NCBI RefSeq assembly: GCF_022539315.1
Contig: NC_066316.1
Span: 32,303,245-32,367,244 of the forward strand
Reading direction: 5' to 3'
Source of the DNA: Serinus canaria
Taxonomy: Eukaryota; Chordata; Aves; Passeriformes; Fringillidae
Length of the DNA stretch: 64,000 nt
The translations under genes were made by a program, and so were the position numbers. Each line of letters begins with the position of its first letter. Within the stretch, counting starts at the first letter, position 1. Below, piece after piece: positions 1-13,476 of the stretch. Under the pieces are notes generated by a model. That model worked only from the letters and a program-made list of their open reading frames with translations. It searched no databases and was not told the origin of the DNA.

Positions 1-2885
1 ATGAAGGAGGAAATAATTTTATTTCATCCTTTGCACTGAAGTATAACTCTTAGAGTTTCAATTATGCAAAGGTTAAATATGGTATGTAATAATTAAATGT
101 TTCTGTCAATGCTTATTTTATAATTGTTATGTACACCTTTGCCTTGAAAGCTTCAAATTTCCATGTCATATTGCACATCAAAACTTGCATATTGGGCTTT
201 GGCCACAGGAGTAGGTTTTTCATACTGATCACTGTCCAATTTCTCTCCCACATCTTGTTGCTTCCTCTGTTTCTTTAAATGACATCAATGAAAAGACTGA
301 GTATGAAGGAGCATAGGTTTATCAAATTATTAATAAAGATTTTTCAAAACATTATGTATACTTGTATCTTCATATGTATTAGATATAGCATCTAACACTA
401 AAGTCTTAGAGGTAATTCCTTCTCAAGAAAAAGCTTAGTTTAAGTGTTCCTTCAGGACAGAGGTTTTAAAGGTAAACTTGAATTTCCTACATATGAAAAG
501 TTTCTATTCATCAATGATTTGCAGACTGAAGCTACACAAACTACTTTTTCCAGAGTTGCTCACCTGCTCTGGTGTAACCTTCTCTTTGTCTTCCCTAGCA
601 AGACAGTTGTGAAGTGGTGTGTCCTTACAGTTCCATAGGTGTCTCCTGCCTGGCCACAGTTGGTGCCAGAAAATATTTTTATCGAACTTTAGATACCAAA
701 TGGTTGCATTAATAGCGTGGGATGTAGGGCTGAGTCCATGTGCAGCCAACAGAAAATGAGGTCTGGCAGCCTTTGGTCTTCTGCTTCTTCATGTGCACCT
801 TGTAGCAGTGTTTGAGCCACCCAGGAATCACAGCATGTCCTGGGCTGGAAGGGAAACACAAAGACCATGACCTTGAAAGTGGCAAGTGTTAGACTTTCAA
901 ATGCTATTCTCTGGGCAGTACAATTCCCAGTTTTGTCGCCTTTTGGCAGAATATACCTGACTGACTTGCAGCTGCCAATTTACAGCTTTTGTTACCCAGT
1001 GCATTTGTGGAAAAAGTAGAGAAATAATGACACTTTTGGCAACCCTGCCTCCTGAACTACAACCCATTCCCTCATTGAATCAGTTCTTATTTTTTGAAAG
1101 CAGAAAATGAAGCAAAATGCCATCTTTGTGGAGAGAGAAGAAAAAAAACCACTGACCATAATACTAAAATCTAATGCTGTGGCAAACAACCAATACCCAG
1201 TCGACTAAGCCCCATGACTGCAGTTGCTGTCGATTCCTCTGGCAAGTTGCATACTTAGCAGAGCCAAGGATCAGTGTTAGCTTTCAGTAAGGCATCACTG
1301 AATACATTTCAGAAGACACCCTATATTAGACAGACATGTTGCTAATGCAGCTTGAGACAACCTGGACTGAAGGCATGAGTCTGTTACTGGAGAAATGTGC
1401 TGTTCTTTTTATTTTCAAACTGACACATTTTCCCTTTATCAGCTACAAACCACTCTATCCAACAGTGTTAGAACTGAACCAGACTGAGGTGCAAGAACAC
1501 TCCTAATTTTTATGATTTCTCAACCATAATTTCCAGCAAGATCAATCTAGTCAAGAAAAACTAAGCACTTGAGTGTGTTGAACTTCTTTTTTACGTGACT
1601 AGTAAGTAGGTAAACCTGCATCAAATATTTGAATTGAGGGCTTGTTGAGATCCTCTGGTTGCTGAAAGACATCTTTCTTGTGTTTTGGGATTGTTTGTTT
1701 TTCTTTGGCCTCAATCACTGTGAAAACACATCTTTACTTTCTGGGAAATCTTCCATTTCAAAGGCTTACATCACTAAGATTTTTGTTTTGTGTCTTGCTC
1801 CTAAAGGGAAATAGTAGAGATCCTACAGATGTATTTCCAAGGATTTGCCGTTCTTTTCTGCTCTAGTAAAACAGACTAACTGTTTGGAACAGAATTAAAA
1901 TAACCTTAACTAAACCATGGGTTAAAACCTCTAGGCTTTTCTTGCCTGTTACAATTTTTGGAAGATTAAGTCATATTTTATCATTAACTATTTATTTTTG
2001 CATCTTTATGACAAAGTTTGTGGAGTTATATCTCTGAAATAGCTCCAGAGTGTATGTGTTTCTTTATTGTGATATGCAATGAAGAAGCTTTAAGGCTGTT
2101 GGTTGTAAGTTATCAGCAAACTGCAAATACTGCTGTTTAAGGAAAAAAAATTCCTCCATTATTTCTCCTCCAAGTCATGTTTCAGTTAAAAATTGATTTT
2201 TTGTCAATTTTCAATTTTTCTAAGCACCAATTTGCAACATAAAAAACCACAAGGTAATGTGCTTTCCCCCAAAATACTACTTTGTATGTATTTTGGTATG
2301 AAATTGGTCTCTTGGAAGAATGACAGACTTTAATTCATTTGGTTGCAAAAATGTAAATAAAAGAATTGACTGAGAAAATAATGAAAATCAAATTTCATTT
2401 CAGTTAAATAAAATTTCTAATGATTTGTAGAAGATATAATGATTATCCTAATGTTAAGTGCACTGTGATTCGATATGGGCTCCAGTGTGCTCCCAAGCAG
2501 AGGTCACTGTGGGGTTTTTAACATTAATTACAGTCTATCAGAACCAGTCTGAACTTCTACACCTTCAAAAAGATTAAGCTTCTGTGAACACTTATGCTGC
2601 TGCAATTGTAGAAAAACCACTTTTATACCAAACTTTAATTATAATACTTTGGAAATGGAAGAGTCAACTTTAGCTGTTTTGAATGCAGATTTAAATCAAT
2701 CTTTCAAACTGTTTCACAAATTAGGACCATTCATTAAATGGAAAAGAACCTTGTAGTTTTGGTTTCTGTCTCAAAACACTTTTAGCCAGAAACACTCTAT
2801 GTAGCTGTGCAAGTGTGCTTGGAAACAGGTGTGGTTCTATGCATCTTACAGATGCTCTTCTCATATAAGCATTTTTTTACTACCT
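1..2885. other. Unannotated AT-rich intron sequence
   Basis: I see no repeat, exon or RNA gene here. Short open frames (for example 444-638 and 504-749 on opposite strands) have no protein-like features and lie within unique AT-rich sequence. Confidence 0.6.
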
Positions 2886-2990
2886 AGAACAGAATGATGT
2901 AGGTTGGAAAAATCCTTTAAGATAATCAAGTCCAACTGTTAACCAGCACTGCCAAGCCCACCACTAAAACAGGTTCCGAGGGTATTTCTG
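2886..2990 (-). mobile_element. CR1 LINE, 3'-end fragment
   Basis: The plus strand reads AGAATGATGTAGGTTGGAAA, then a GTCCAACTGTTAACCAGCAC-type stretch. This is the reverse complement of the conserved avian CR1 3' untranslated end. Only about 100 bp remain, with no coding part. The right boundary is approximate. Confidence 0.85.
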
Positions 2991-4898
2991 GTGTAATTTT
3001 TGAGGATTCATGCTCATCTTTACAAGTGACCAGAATACATGTAATACTCAACTTATTATTTAGCCTTCCCTAATTCAAATGAAATATTACTGAAGGAGTT
3101 TTCTTGTTAGACTTTAATCTGTCTCTCAGACAGAATTCTGTTTATCATCCATTGAAGTGAATTTTTGATTAAGGACTTTTTCTACTTATGTATGTAAAAT
3201 TCTATTATATTTGCTTTCTCATGTAGGCTCATGCTTTTTAAAAGTCATCAAGAACCACAGAAATAATGTGTCTTTTCATGGTGAGACAGAGCTTAATACC
3301 ACCGTAAACCACTGAAGTGGTTATTTCGTAGGAATCAGCTCCACCTTAGTTCCTCATTCCAGTGAATATGCATCAGTGAAAGACATTTCCATATCCCCAG
3401 GGAAAAATGTAAGGGAAATCTTTTTGAACTTTAGAAACCTGTGAAAAAGTATTAATGTTCTGCATGTGTTCTTGGGGTTATCATTGGATGTGCAAAAAAG
3501 AGTTGCTGTAGACTTGAAAATCTCAGAAATAATTAAAGGGTTAAAGAGGATTATAGGTCAGATATGGCTTAAGCTATTGGGAATAAGGAAAATGAAAATC
3601 ACTGTAATAGAAAGATAAATATACTTCTCTTCCCATTTGGTACGTATCACTACTCTTACCTTGAATTCTTTGTTTTTGATGAAGACTGCATCAGCTGTCA
3701 TCATAATTGAATACCATTTTTATCTCTGCTCCAGTTACTGAAACATGCTAGGATTCAACAAACCATTTTTAAAAGAAGCACCAGGACTTCTGTGAAATTT
3801 TGGAAGCATCTCTAAGTACTGGATTTTCTTAAATATCAGTACACCCTTCTAATCAAACTCTACAGTCATCTCCCTTGCCCAAGGCAAAGATTTATATTTC
3901 GAGTTGGATCCCTTTTTTTTTTCTAATGTTTAGTGTTGGCCACTATATGTGATTTTAAATAGTTCAATTCCACTATACATTAGTCTCACTGTTGTAGGGT
4001 ATGTTTGAGAGCAAAGAGATTGCCATAGGAAGCATGTTTGGTTTTTTAAATTATGTAGATTTTATTATTATTACCATTCTTATTGTGTGACTTTTGAATC
4101 TTGCAATTTTATATTTACTATACTGAAATGTTTAAACATTTCCCATCTTTTTCCTTTCCTGCTTGTTTATTGTCATTAGGTTTGGCACAGAGAACAGCAA
4201 TATTATGCCTTCCTTTCATAGTCTGTTCCACAGGGAACCTGTGTTCATCTGAAATAGTTTGGACTAATAAATCAAGGGAACAGTGTTCAGCTTGTATGCT
4301 TTAAATACACGGCTTACCAAATGATTCTTTTTCTTTCAAGTGTCTAAAGCTATTCTTTTCAAACATTACTGTTCAGATGAAATATGTTTCATTTTTCATC
4401 TCATTTTGCTTTGATTAGCTCAGACCTCTGTTTCAGTTGAGAACATAAATAAATCCTGTTAAAATCTCATGAGCAAAGTAGTGAATTTAATGATGTTATC
4501 AAAATATGAATATAGTAAAGGACTATATTATCATTATAGGAAAGATCTGCTACATTGCTTTATTATTTATTCATTGCTTTTTGTGAACAATGATTATTAT
4601 TATTAAAGGTACTATGTCTGTCCATCCCTGGAGCCATTGTAGTATTTTCAATGTCATAATGTTACTATGACTAATTTTTAAAATTCCGGAATGTTTCTTA
4701 ATACCAAGAAGCCTCTTGACTTTGCATTTTTAATTTATTTCAGTGCTATCCATGTTAGTTTGCCTTATGCAGAATAGAGTGGTCCAGATAATATATGCTA
4801 TTAAAAAAGATCACAATGAGTATGATGGAGTAGGAGTGCTAACTAAAATACCAGATAATCTTATTTCAGAAATATTAAATCGAAACAAGGATTCTTTT
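2991..4898. other. Unannotated intron sequence between CR1 fragments
   Basis: AT-rich with no supported feature. A 67-codon frame at 4101-4304 (+) and a perfect 7-bp inverted repeat near 3303-3320 are at chance level. Confidence 0.6.
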
Positions 4899-5247
4899 CA
4901 TAGAATGATTTAAGTTGGAAAAGACTTCCAAGATTATTCAGTCTTACCTTTGACCAATCACTGCCTTGTCAACTAGGCTGTAGCATAAAGTGCCACAACA
5001 ATCTGTTCCAATGCTTAAACACCCATTCTGTGAAGAAATTCTTCCCAATGTCTGACTTGAGCTGCCTCTGGCACAGCTTGAGGCTCCCTTCTCCTGTCAC
5101 CAGTTACCAGGGAGAAGAGGCTGACCCCCACATGGCTTCAACATCCTTTCAGGGAATTGTAGAGAGAATGCAGTTACCTCAAGTCTTTTCTTCAGGCTAA
5201 ACAATCTCAGTTCCCTCAGTCACTGTGACACCTTCTTTATTCAGTCC
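4899..5247 (-). mobile_element. CR1 LINE, 5'-truncated 3'-UTR copy
   Basis: On the plus strand this begins with a CATAGAATGATTTAAGTTGG-type CR1 terminus. It continues through the antisense 3' region (the blocks around CTGTTCCAATGCTTAAACAC and GGGAGAAGAGGCTGACCCCC) and stops where another CR1 3' terminus begins. Only the 3' end of ORF2 and the untranslated region remain. It is divergent and carries no intact frame. It lies head-to-tail with the larger copy at 5248-6835. Confidence 0.9.
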
Positions 5248-6835
5248 TCATAGAATTCTGGTATGGCTTTGGTTGGAAGGCACTGTTCATCTCATTCCAA
5301 CCCCCTCACTGTGGGCAGGGATGCCTTCCACTGGACCAAGGTGCTCAAAGCCTCATCCAAGATGGCCTTGAACACTTCTAGGGATGGGATATCCACAGAT
5401 TCTTGGGGCAGCCTGTGCCAGTTCCTCACCACCCTCACAGTGAAGAATTTGTTCCTAATTTCTAATCTAAACCAATGTTCTCTCAGTTTAAGTCTTCTGT
5501 CACTACATTCCCTTGTGCAAAGTCTCTTTTCAGCCTTCTTGTGGGCCGCCTTCACGGGCTGGAAGGCTGCTCTAATGTCACCCCAGAGCCTTCTCTTCTC
5601 CAGGCTGAACAAATCCCAATTTCTTAGCTTGTCTTCATAGGAGAGGAGCTCCAGGTACTGATCATCTTACTGACTCTGCCCTGGATCTGCTCCAACAGGT
5701 CCATGACCTTCCTGTTCTGGGGTCCTGTGCAGCGCTCCAGGTGGGATATCACAAAGGCAGAATAGAGGGGGAGAATCTTCTTTTTTGGCCCATTGGCCAT
5801 GCTGCTTTGGGTGCAGCCAAGGATAGAGGTGGCTTTCTGGACTGTGGGCACACACTGCCAGGTTATCTTCTCACTGCCAAGTCCTTCTCACCTGGGCTGT
5901 TCTCAATCCATTCTCCTCCCAGCCTGTGCTTGTACTTGGGGTTGCAAAGTGTAGGATCTTGCACCTGGCCCTGTTGAACTTAATGAGGGCCCCCTTTCTC
6001 AAGCCTGACCTGTCCCCTCTGGATGGCATCCCTTTCCTCCAGCTGGTCAATAGCATCATGTAATTTGGTGTCAGCAGCAGCCTTGCTAAAGCTGTGCTCA
6101 GTCCCACTGTCTGTGTTGCCAGTAAAGACGTTAAATAGTGCCAGTCCCAGTGCAAATCTGTGAGGAAAGCCACTCATCACTGGTCTCCACTTGGGCATTG
6201 AGACATCAAAAACAGCTCTTTGAGTGCAACCATCCAGCCAATTCTTATCCACTGAGTCCATCCTTGCAAATCGATGCCTCTCTAGTTAAGAGACATGGAT
6301 GCTGTGTGTGACACCATCAAATGTTCTGCACAGGTCCATGTCACTGACATCAGTTACTCCTCCCTCACCTACCACCACTGTGGCCTCTTCACAGAAGGCC
6401 ACCAAATTTGTCAGGCACAATTTTCCATTAGTGAAGGCATGTTGGCTGTCATCAATCACCTTATTTTCCATGTGCCTTAGCATAGTTTCCAGGAAGATCA
6501 ACTCCCTAACCCTAATGGGGGAAGAGGTGTGACTGACTGGCCTGCAGATCATTTTTTCCTTTTTAAAAAGTGGGGGTTGTATTTGCCCTTGTCCAGTCAG
6601 TGAGAGCTTCACTGGACTACCATGACTTCTCAAATAAGATGAATAATGGCTGAGAATCTTTATTCACCTCGGGTCCCATGGACTTGTGAAACTTCTGGTT
6701 CCTTAGAAGGTCTCAAATCTGATATCCCTCAGTGGTCCTTACTTCTGCCTTCTGTGATTTGGGTGGGGAGGCTGGAGCATTACCAGTGAAGACAAAAATA
6801 GTCCTTAACTCCTCATACTTTTCCACATATGAGAG
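5248..6835 (-). mobile_element. CR1 LINE, 5'-truncated, with degraded reverse transcriptase
   Basis: This is an antisense CR1 of about 1.6 kb. Its 3' terminus is at 5248 (TCATAGAATTCTGGTATGGC), followed by the end of ORF2 and reverse-transcriptase sequence towards higher coordinates. Recognisable minus-strand pieces are 6286-6633 (fingers/palm, including ILE-like LETMLRHMENK and the motif-A region MDLCRTFD), 5980-6261 (palm), 5624-5851 and 5292-5612 (C-terminal end, FSLEKRRLWGD and VRNWHRLPQESVDIPSLEVF). The block from 6640 to about 6835 (GGTCCCATGGACTTGTG, CCAGTGAAGACAAAAATAG) matches CR1 sequence just upstream of the RT core. Frames are interrupted. The FADD catalytic box reads AAAD, so the first aspartate is lost. 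The element is inactive. Its 5' limit is approximate. Confidence 0.93.
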
Positions 6836-7439
6836 ATACTCTTTTAAGAGGAGATTTATTCAAATACCATACAAGACGAATTTGAGAATCTTTCCTATTT
6901 ACCAGATTCTCTGACCATTGCTTTTTCTATTTAAGAACTGTTTTATTATTTTATGCTCAGTAATGTGGCAAGTAATTCAAGAAAGAATTAAAGCATAAAT
7001 GCATGTTAAGTAACGAGCAGACCAGACTCATTAATGTAGTTTCTCTTTTCTATTTTGTGATATAAGAAGGGCAAGGAAACAATTTCAGAGATTTTTTATT
7101 TTTAAAGCTGTTTCTCTTCACAAACCTATCTATTCACCAAATGAAATAAAAACATGGCAAGTAGTAGTGATACCACTGGTTCAAACCACAAGAGTGCTGA
7201 TATGTGTTGATATTCAGCTGTTTAATTAGACTAATTTAACTATGATGTTATCCTGATGTTTCCAGTTTGGCTGATCACCTAGCAAAAATCTCACTCTTTT
7301 CAAGTTGCTGCCTCACTGGACAGAATGGCCCTTCCAGCTTGATTTCTGGCTGTTTTAAAATGCCATATCATGCTTTTGATCTCAGATGAGCTGTTTATGT
7401 GGCTTTGTCAGTGATTTTTAGGTTTCATTGCTCCCACTC
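6836..7439. other. Unannotated intron sequence
   Basis: No supported feature. This is AT-rich sequence between the CR1 pair and the older CR1 remnant. Confidence 0.55.
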
Positions 7440-7960
7440 CTTAGATTTTGGGCCATCTGTAATATTTATGAGTAATTACTTTATGCCTTCATCCAGATCA
7501 TTAAGAAATGTTTTGAATAGCATGGGGCTAGGAGATGATCACTGCAAGTCACCTTGAAAAACAGACATTGGATGATTCACTGTGGGAAATTACATTTTGA
7601 AACATATCAGTTAAAGGTCTCTAACATTGGTCTCATAGTGTTCTAGCATCTTAATCAAAATGTCAGTGCCATATCAAATGCTACACATAAATCTGGGTAA
7701 ATTCCTACATTGCTTTTATGATGTTCTACTACGTTTGTAATCTCATAAAAGTGTCAGGTGAGTTTGATGGAGTTGGGTTACTATAATCCACATTGATTGG
7801 CATTAATTACAGATCCCTCTTTTATTAATCAAGCACCATATTAGCTATGTATTGTATGTAGGGCTGGTGTCAGGTTTCCATGCTGATAATTGCCTAGATT
7901 ACCTCATGTAAAGTTGCCCTAAATGATGACATGATGTGGTTGTGTTCCTGTAAAGCTGTG
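7440..7960 (-). mobile_element. Ancient CR1/L3-like LINE remnant (reverse transcriptase region)
   Basis: Reading antisense, the blocks TCATTAAGAAATGTTTTGAA, TAGCATGGGGCTAG, TACATTTTGAAACATATCAG, CACATTGATTGGCATTAATT and GCTGATAATTGCCTAGATTA occur in the order expected for the RT-coding region of old amniote CR1/L3-type LINEs. No frame survives. It is far more diverged than the other CR1 copies here, suggesting insertion well before the bird radiation. Limits are approximate. Confidence 0.72.
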
Positions 7961-8208
7961 TATTTTAAACCCTCTCTGAATGTGGGTGGAGTTTATTTAG
8001 TCATCAGTGCATTTTCTGAGTAAAAAAGAGATGAATAGTACTGAAAACTACACCTTGGGGCTTTGGAAAAAGCTGTGAAAGTGCTGTGATCGTATTTTGC
8101 TGATTTCAGTTAGGCTTTAAATTAATATACCTAACAGCAAATAGAGATTAAAAATATTTACTTCAAATGCTTGATTGCAAAGAAAGACACACAGCAGGTG
8201 ATTTACCG

Positions 8209-8246
8209 TGGTATTTAAACATGGTAATACTCTGGTATTTAAACAT
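8209..8246. repeat. Spaced direct repeat, two identical 14-mers
   Basis: TGGTATTTAAACAT occurs at 8209-8222 and again at 8233-8246, a 24-bp period. It is probably a small slippage duplication. Confidence 0.85.
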
Positions 8247-9103
8247 TTTAAACAAAACATTGTTTTTTAATATGTTTTGAGGTTCTTTCCATTCTTCCTC
8301 CAAATTATGTCAACTCTACATTTCTTAGATTCTTCTTTAGGAAACTATAACTAGATTTTTTACAGCTATTCTCAAAGTAACCTCATTCTGGAGTAGATCA
8401 ATTTTTCCTTTATAAAGAAATTCTATTATTCTACTTCTCAGTTCAGAAAAATCAATGATAGGTGAAAAACTGAATTATAAAATAGAATTAATTCTATACA
8501 GGGACAGAAAGCTAAATAATTTATCTTGAAATATAAGTTAAAGCTTTTATAATTAAGATCTGTCCTCTTTTTTTTTAAAAAACAAAGGAAAGTGAATACT
8601 TATTCACTCCTCATCAGTGTAAACACAATATTTCTACAATATATTTACTGGCTTTTTTGTGGGCCACATACTGTGTCGGTATCAAAACCCATTACTGGTG
8701 CTCATAACAGGTATGATTTAGATCAGTTGATTATATATATTTTTTTTTTCACCAAAAAAGTCTTTAAACTGAGACAAGCCAGCTCTTGGGAGCTGTTCGT
8801 CAGTTTTCACATCTCACCAATAATTAAAAATTGGTAATAGTTTTTCTGATCTGAAATTTGCATTCACATTCTGGCAAACCCAAAGGCACTCAGTTATTTT
8901 TATTCTATGCTGAATGGTCTCAGGAAATTTAGCTCATCTTTCCTGTGTTGACACCATCATTTTTATTTGCATATGTGGAAATGCCTTAATTTTGGAAGAG
9001 ATGGAACAAAAAATGTTGATGATTATAATGCTTTGTTTCAAACAAATCCTCTGCTCTTTTGGATGTCATTCTTCAGTTGTTAACACTGTTAAATAGAGAA
9101 AAA

Positions 9104-9119
9104 CACCACCACCACCACC
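9104..9119. repeat. (CAC)n microsatellite
   Basis: About five consecutive CAC units. Confidence 0.9.
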
Positions 9120-9277
9120 TCTGTCTTTGTTGCTTGTTTTGTTTTTGCATCTGTAGTTCCATTCCAGAAAACCTTAGCTTGAAAACATGAGCATTAAGCA
9201 TGCTTTCAGTGTTTTATTCTGTCTTGTATGAGCAATTTATGTGATTGTGCTCAGCTGCTAGGTTCTCATTGCCCTTC

Positions 9278-9306
9278 ACAACTGCCTTTTAAAAATAGGC
9301 AGTTGT
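9278..9306. repeat. Inverted repeat, 10-bp perfect arms
   Basis: ACAACTGCCT (9278-9287) pairs with AGGCAGTTGT (9297-9306) across a 9-nt spacer. Three more A-T pairs are possible inside with one bulge. An arm of this length is expected about once by chance in a window this size. Confidence 0.85.
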
Positions 9307-12300
9307 TTTGAACAGAACTTGGCATTTTCATCAATGATAGAGCTCTTGAAAAATTCTTCAGATAGTGTAGAGGCTTCCTCATTTGATGAGAAGAAATTTT
9401 AGGTGAGTTGAAAATGTGTCCTGTTGTAGGAATCAGTGAGACCATTGGAAAGACTGATAACTGTGTACTAACAAGCCAACAGCTTTTCTTCAATTTGTTC
9501 AATGCCCCTGGTTTCACTGAAAAAGTTAATTTTTAGAAATTATCATTTCTATATCCTCCTTGAGACTGTCAGTATGAAGGGTCTGGTGTTTGAGACAGTG
9601 AGCAGAGCACAGCTTGTGTTCATCTGACCAAATCCTGGATCATTCTTGTAATAATTCCTTTGACTGTGCTGAAAGGTAGATTTTGTACTTGCAAACCAAA
9701 ACTGAATGTAAACTCACCTTTTAATGTTTTAAAGGTATTTTGCTTCTAGAAATGTCTGAAAATCATGCTGATGATGTACTGCAGCAAGGAACTTATTCTG
9801 TACTGGTGCTGTGTTGGCTGTCATAAAAACTTAATATGGTATGATTGTAACATCCTATTTCAGCCTGATGCAGTGTCCCTTTCCTGTTATTGTAATGTTG
9901 AAATCAACCACGGGGAGATTCCTCTTTTCCCATTATGTAATTAATCTTCAGCACACTCTACCATGATAGAGTGTGGAAGTTGCTATGTGTTCAAAAAGTG
10001 ACAAACTAATGGAAGAAAAATCCATTGAGAACTATTAAATGTGAAAAGACTCCTTCTGGTTTATGAAGTCTCTGAACAACAAATTGCTGGAGATTAGGAA
10101 CAGGGTTTTGGTAAATACTGTTTTCAATTTTTAAATTGTTTTTACCACACATACTAGACATCTACTGTTAACTTCCTGCTAGAGACAAGATCTGAGGTTG
10201 AATGTGCTGCTCGATGATTTCATGTGGTGAAACGTGTGTAACCAACAGTTCTCTTATGGAAGATGGTTATCTTTAGATTGAGATAAAATAAATAAGACAA
10301 ATATATCTCTTATAATCCATGTAATTTTTTTCAATTTTCATTCATCCATCCATCCCAAGTCTTAGCTACACCTAGCATGAACACAATAGGCAAGTAGAAT
10401 CCAAACTCAGTGTGTTGCATTCTGCTGCCATGGGAAGGAGGGGTGAGACACTGTCGCTGGCATGTGTTGTTGCCATTAGATGCTCTTGAGCCTAGTAGTG
10501 AGAGCAGTTTTGTAGTTATTCTGTTTTTGTTGGATGTTGACCAAGTAATTTTCACCTGTTATTTGGAGGCCATATACCATTAATGTATTTTGTCTATTCA
10601 AGTTTTAGGAAACGTGGATATTTGGGGACCTGAACAAATTGGGAAGCAGTAATTGAAAACTATGGACCAAACAGAATTATATGAAAACCAAAGAAAGGAA
10701 CTCAAGAAGACCCAGTAGAGTCAGATCCAAACCCTAACATCATATTTGCTCTGTCGCTTGTTTCACAAATCAGACCCACATTTTCTTTCAAACAAAGCTT
10801 GTTTGATACATCTTTTTGCATGTACTCTGTCAATGTGTCTAACGTGTTCAGGGACAGTTTTTTATAATTCAATGGATTTCAGTAACACTTTGAATCTTTG
10901 TTGCTCACTGCACATGACATTTAAACAGTGTGTTGCTGTCTGCAGCTGTTGCGAATTCATTGCTGATGATTGAAGCCTTGGATTTCCATTCAGGCATGCA
11001 ACATGTTCCTGCAATCATCTATCAGCAATCCAATCAGATGAAGGTGATTTTGTTAGGGTAGAGTATGGTTACAGAGGAGTCTCTCCTTAAATGTCAGGCA
11101 GCATTTACAATGCAAGAACACAATTTCTTCATTTACCTGTGGCAAGTACTGTTACTGATTGTTTAATAACTGTGTCAGTTTGCAGGCTGACACACTATGT
11201 GAGACATTGTTAGATCTAAAAGCTGCCGTAAAATTTACCTTGGCATTAAATCTGTTTCCCACCTATAGTTTTCATGCTTAATGTTCTGGTCTGGGATTCT
11301 AAAATGTGAAGGCATTAGATTTTGATTACCAATTGTCTACTATATTTTTGGTCTAGCTATTCTTAAGAAATTGTGCCTGTAACTAATTTGGGACCAGTTT
11401 GTAAACTTGAATTTGTGTTGTCCGCTTCTGTGCGTGCACCTTATGAAATTAGCTGATTTTTTACAAATCAGAACTGAGTTTAAAAAAGGCATGCACTGTT
11501 TGTAGGATGTGGTGGTGTGAGCTAATGCAGTCAATGGCATTACTTGTGAGCTTCTCTCACCAGAGGCTGCAAGGTAATTCATATCAGAACTGCTCCACCA
11601 CATTATGGCTCTGTCTCGCATTTTTCATGCTAATGTGATGGGTAATTATCAAATAGCTGCTGTCAGAAATGCCTGAGTTCTCATAGTATAGCTACCTGGG
11701 GCAAGGCCTGGGGGGTTGTATTCAGTTTACAATATGGATTTCTAGCTCAGAGAAGTCAAGTATAAGAAAAATTTATGTTATTTTGAGTATAGAAGGCTTA
11801 CGTTGTAATAACAAATGTTTTCTGGATTCTCTCTTCTGCCTTAATGGCCTAATTTAGATACTCAGAATATATACCCACCTTAAATATACAAATACTCTGC
11901 AGATGTTAACAGTGCTCTATGTTTTAAGCACCTGCCCATTTGAGACATCAGTTTGAATGTGTAAACAATTGATTAGATAAATACTTAAAAATCCTTCAGT
12001 GAAGGTCTGGCAATTGTCATTAGAAATACTCAGTATTTTGGCCTGTTTGCTGGGAGGATGCTCAGAAGTTAAGTATTTTCCTTGCTTTAGCACAATGAAT
12101 GGCTAGAAACATGTGGTTAAAAAAACCCAAGAACTTTTTAAGAACATGTTATCCACAATTTTTGACAGTAAGTATTGTAACAGTTCACTTTCAAATAGTT
12201 GTGAAATACTGTGTTTCATGGTACTTACATCTGCTGTCCTGTTGTACTGAACAACATGGCAGCTCTTTAGGACTTTGGTAAATGCTTGGGGCATTCCAAA

Positions 12301-13396
12301 GTGAAATGTCTGAGTTTTTCCACTGTGGCACTAAAATGTATGTGGACAAAAAAAAAAAAAAGTTTATTAATTATTCTTAGAAGCTACAGGTGGTTAAACT
12401 GCTGCCAGGAAATGAGGGGAAGAATGTTCTAGTGAAAAATATGTTCCTTCCATTTGATGCATAAACCTGCTTCACTCTCCTGCTACCCCACCATTGCAAT
12501 ATCAGAAATGGCACAGAAGTCTTCAAGTTGCATCAGTATTCTGCTGCACAGAATGAATGGATATTTCTAGTGCTTATGGACTAATTACTAAGTAACTTTT
12601 CACCAAACTCCACTGTTACTGTGCCATAAGGAGGAGCTGTAATTGTGTATATCTCATTCTTTACAAACAAAAATATTCATCCCACATGCATTTGAGTTTT
12701 TAAATGGGGAAAAGTAATGAGATTTGCTGTGGAGATACCTATTAAAGGTGCTATGACTTTTATGTGTATTAGAGGTGGCACCCACAAACAAATTGATTTC
12801 TGGAAGCTTATTCTTAAATACTGGTAGGCAGTAGTGCATTGCTTGCAGGATCACTAACCTGTCAATAAGGATTTGTTGTGATAACTTAATTCTTGCAATT
12901 TACAGATTTTGCTGGAGCATTTTTGTCTGTGAGAATCTTTTAACCTTTTCTTTTAGCTCAGAGAAACCTGACCTAATAAATTTATACAGTTTATTTAAAC
13001 TTTAAATCAAAGTATGTTGTTTTGTAAGTAACTTTAAAATTCTTAAGTACTTCTTGAAAATATATAGGAATATACATACAAAGTATGTGAACAAGAGAAG
13101 AGCCATGACAGAAAACATTTCATCCATATTATCCTCTCCCCTCACCCCAAAGAAAAACCCCTAACCACCCCAAAAAAGCATCCACAAGTTAAAGTGGTAA
13201 AAATTGCAAGGCTGAAATCTCTTACAATCAAACAAACCACATACATTAACATAATGTTTACAACTGTATTTAAAGTAATACTATTTCCTCTGTTATTTTT
13301 TTTCATTTTTTTAGATTATAAAATGTCATATACATCAGAAACTGAGTTAATTCTGAGTATTTTAACTAGCATCTTGGAGCATGCTTTGAATGACTT

Positions 13397-13476
13397 ATAG
13401 AATGGTTTGAGTTGGAGGGGATCTTAAAGATTTGTCTAGTTCCAACTTCCTGCCATGAGCAGAGGCACCTTGAAGG
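13397..13476 (-). mobile_element. CR1 LINE, short 3'-end fragment
   Basis: ATAGAATGGTTTGAGTTGGA, then a TCTAGTTCCAACTTCCTGCC-type stretch, is the reverse complement of the avian CR1 3' terminus. About 80 bp remain. Confidence 0.85.

Larger units (their letters stand above)
7961..13396. other. Unannotated intron sequence with minor simple repeats
   Basis: No gene or large repeat recognised. It contains a short spaced duplication at 8209-8246, a (CAC)n run at 9104-9119 and a hairpin-forming inverted repeat at 9278-9306, all listed separately. Open frames here are short and featureless. Confidence 0.55.
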
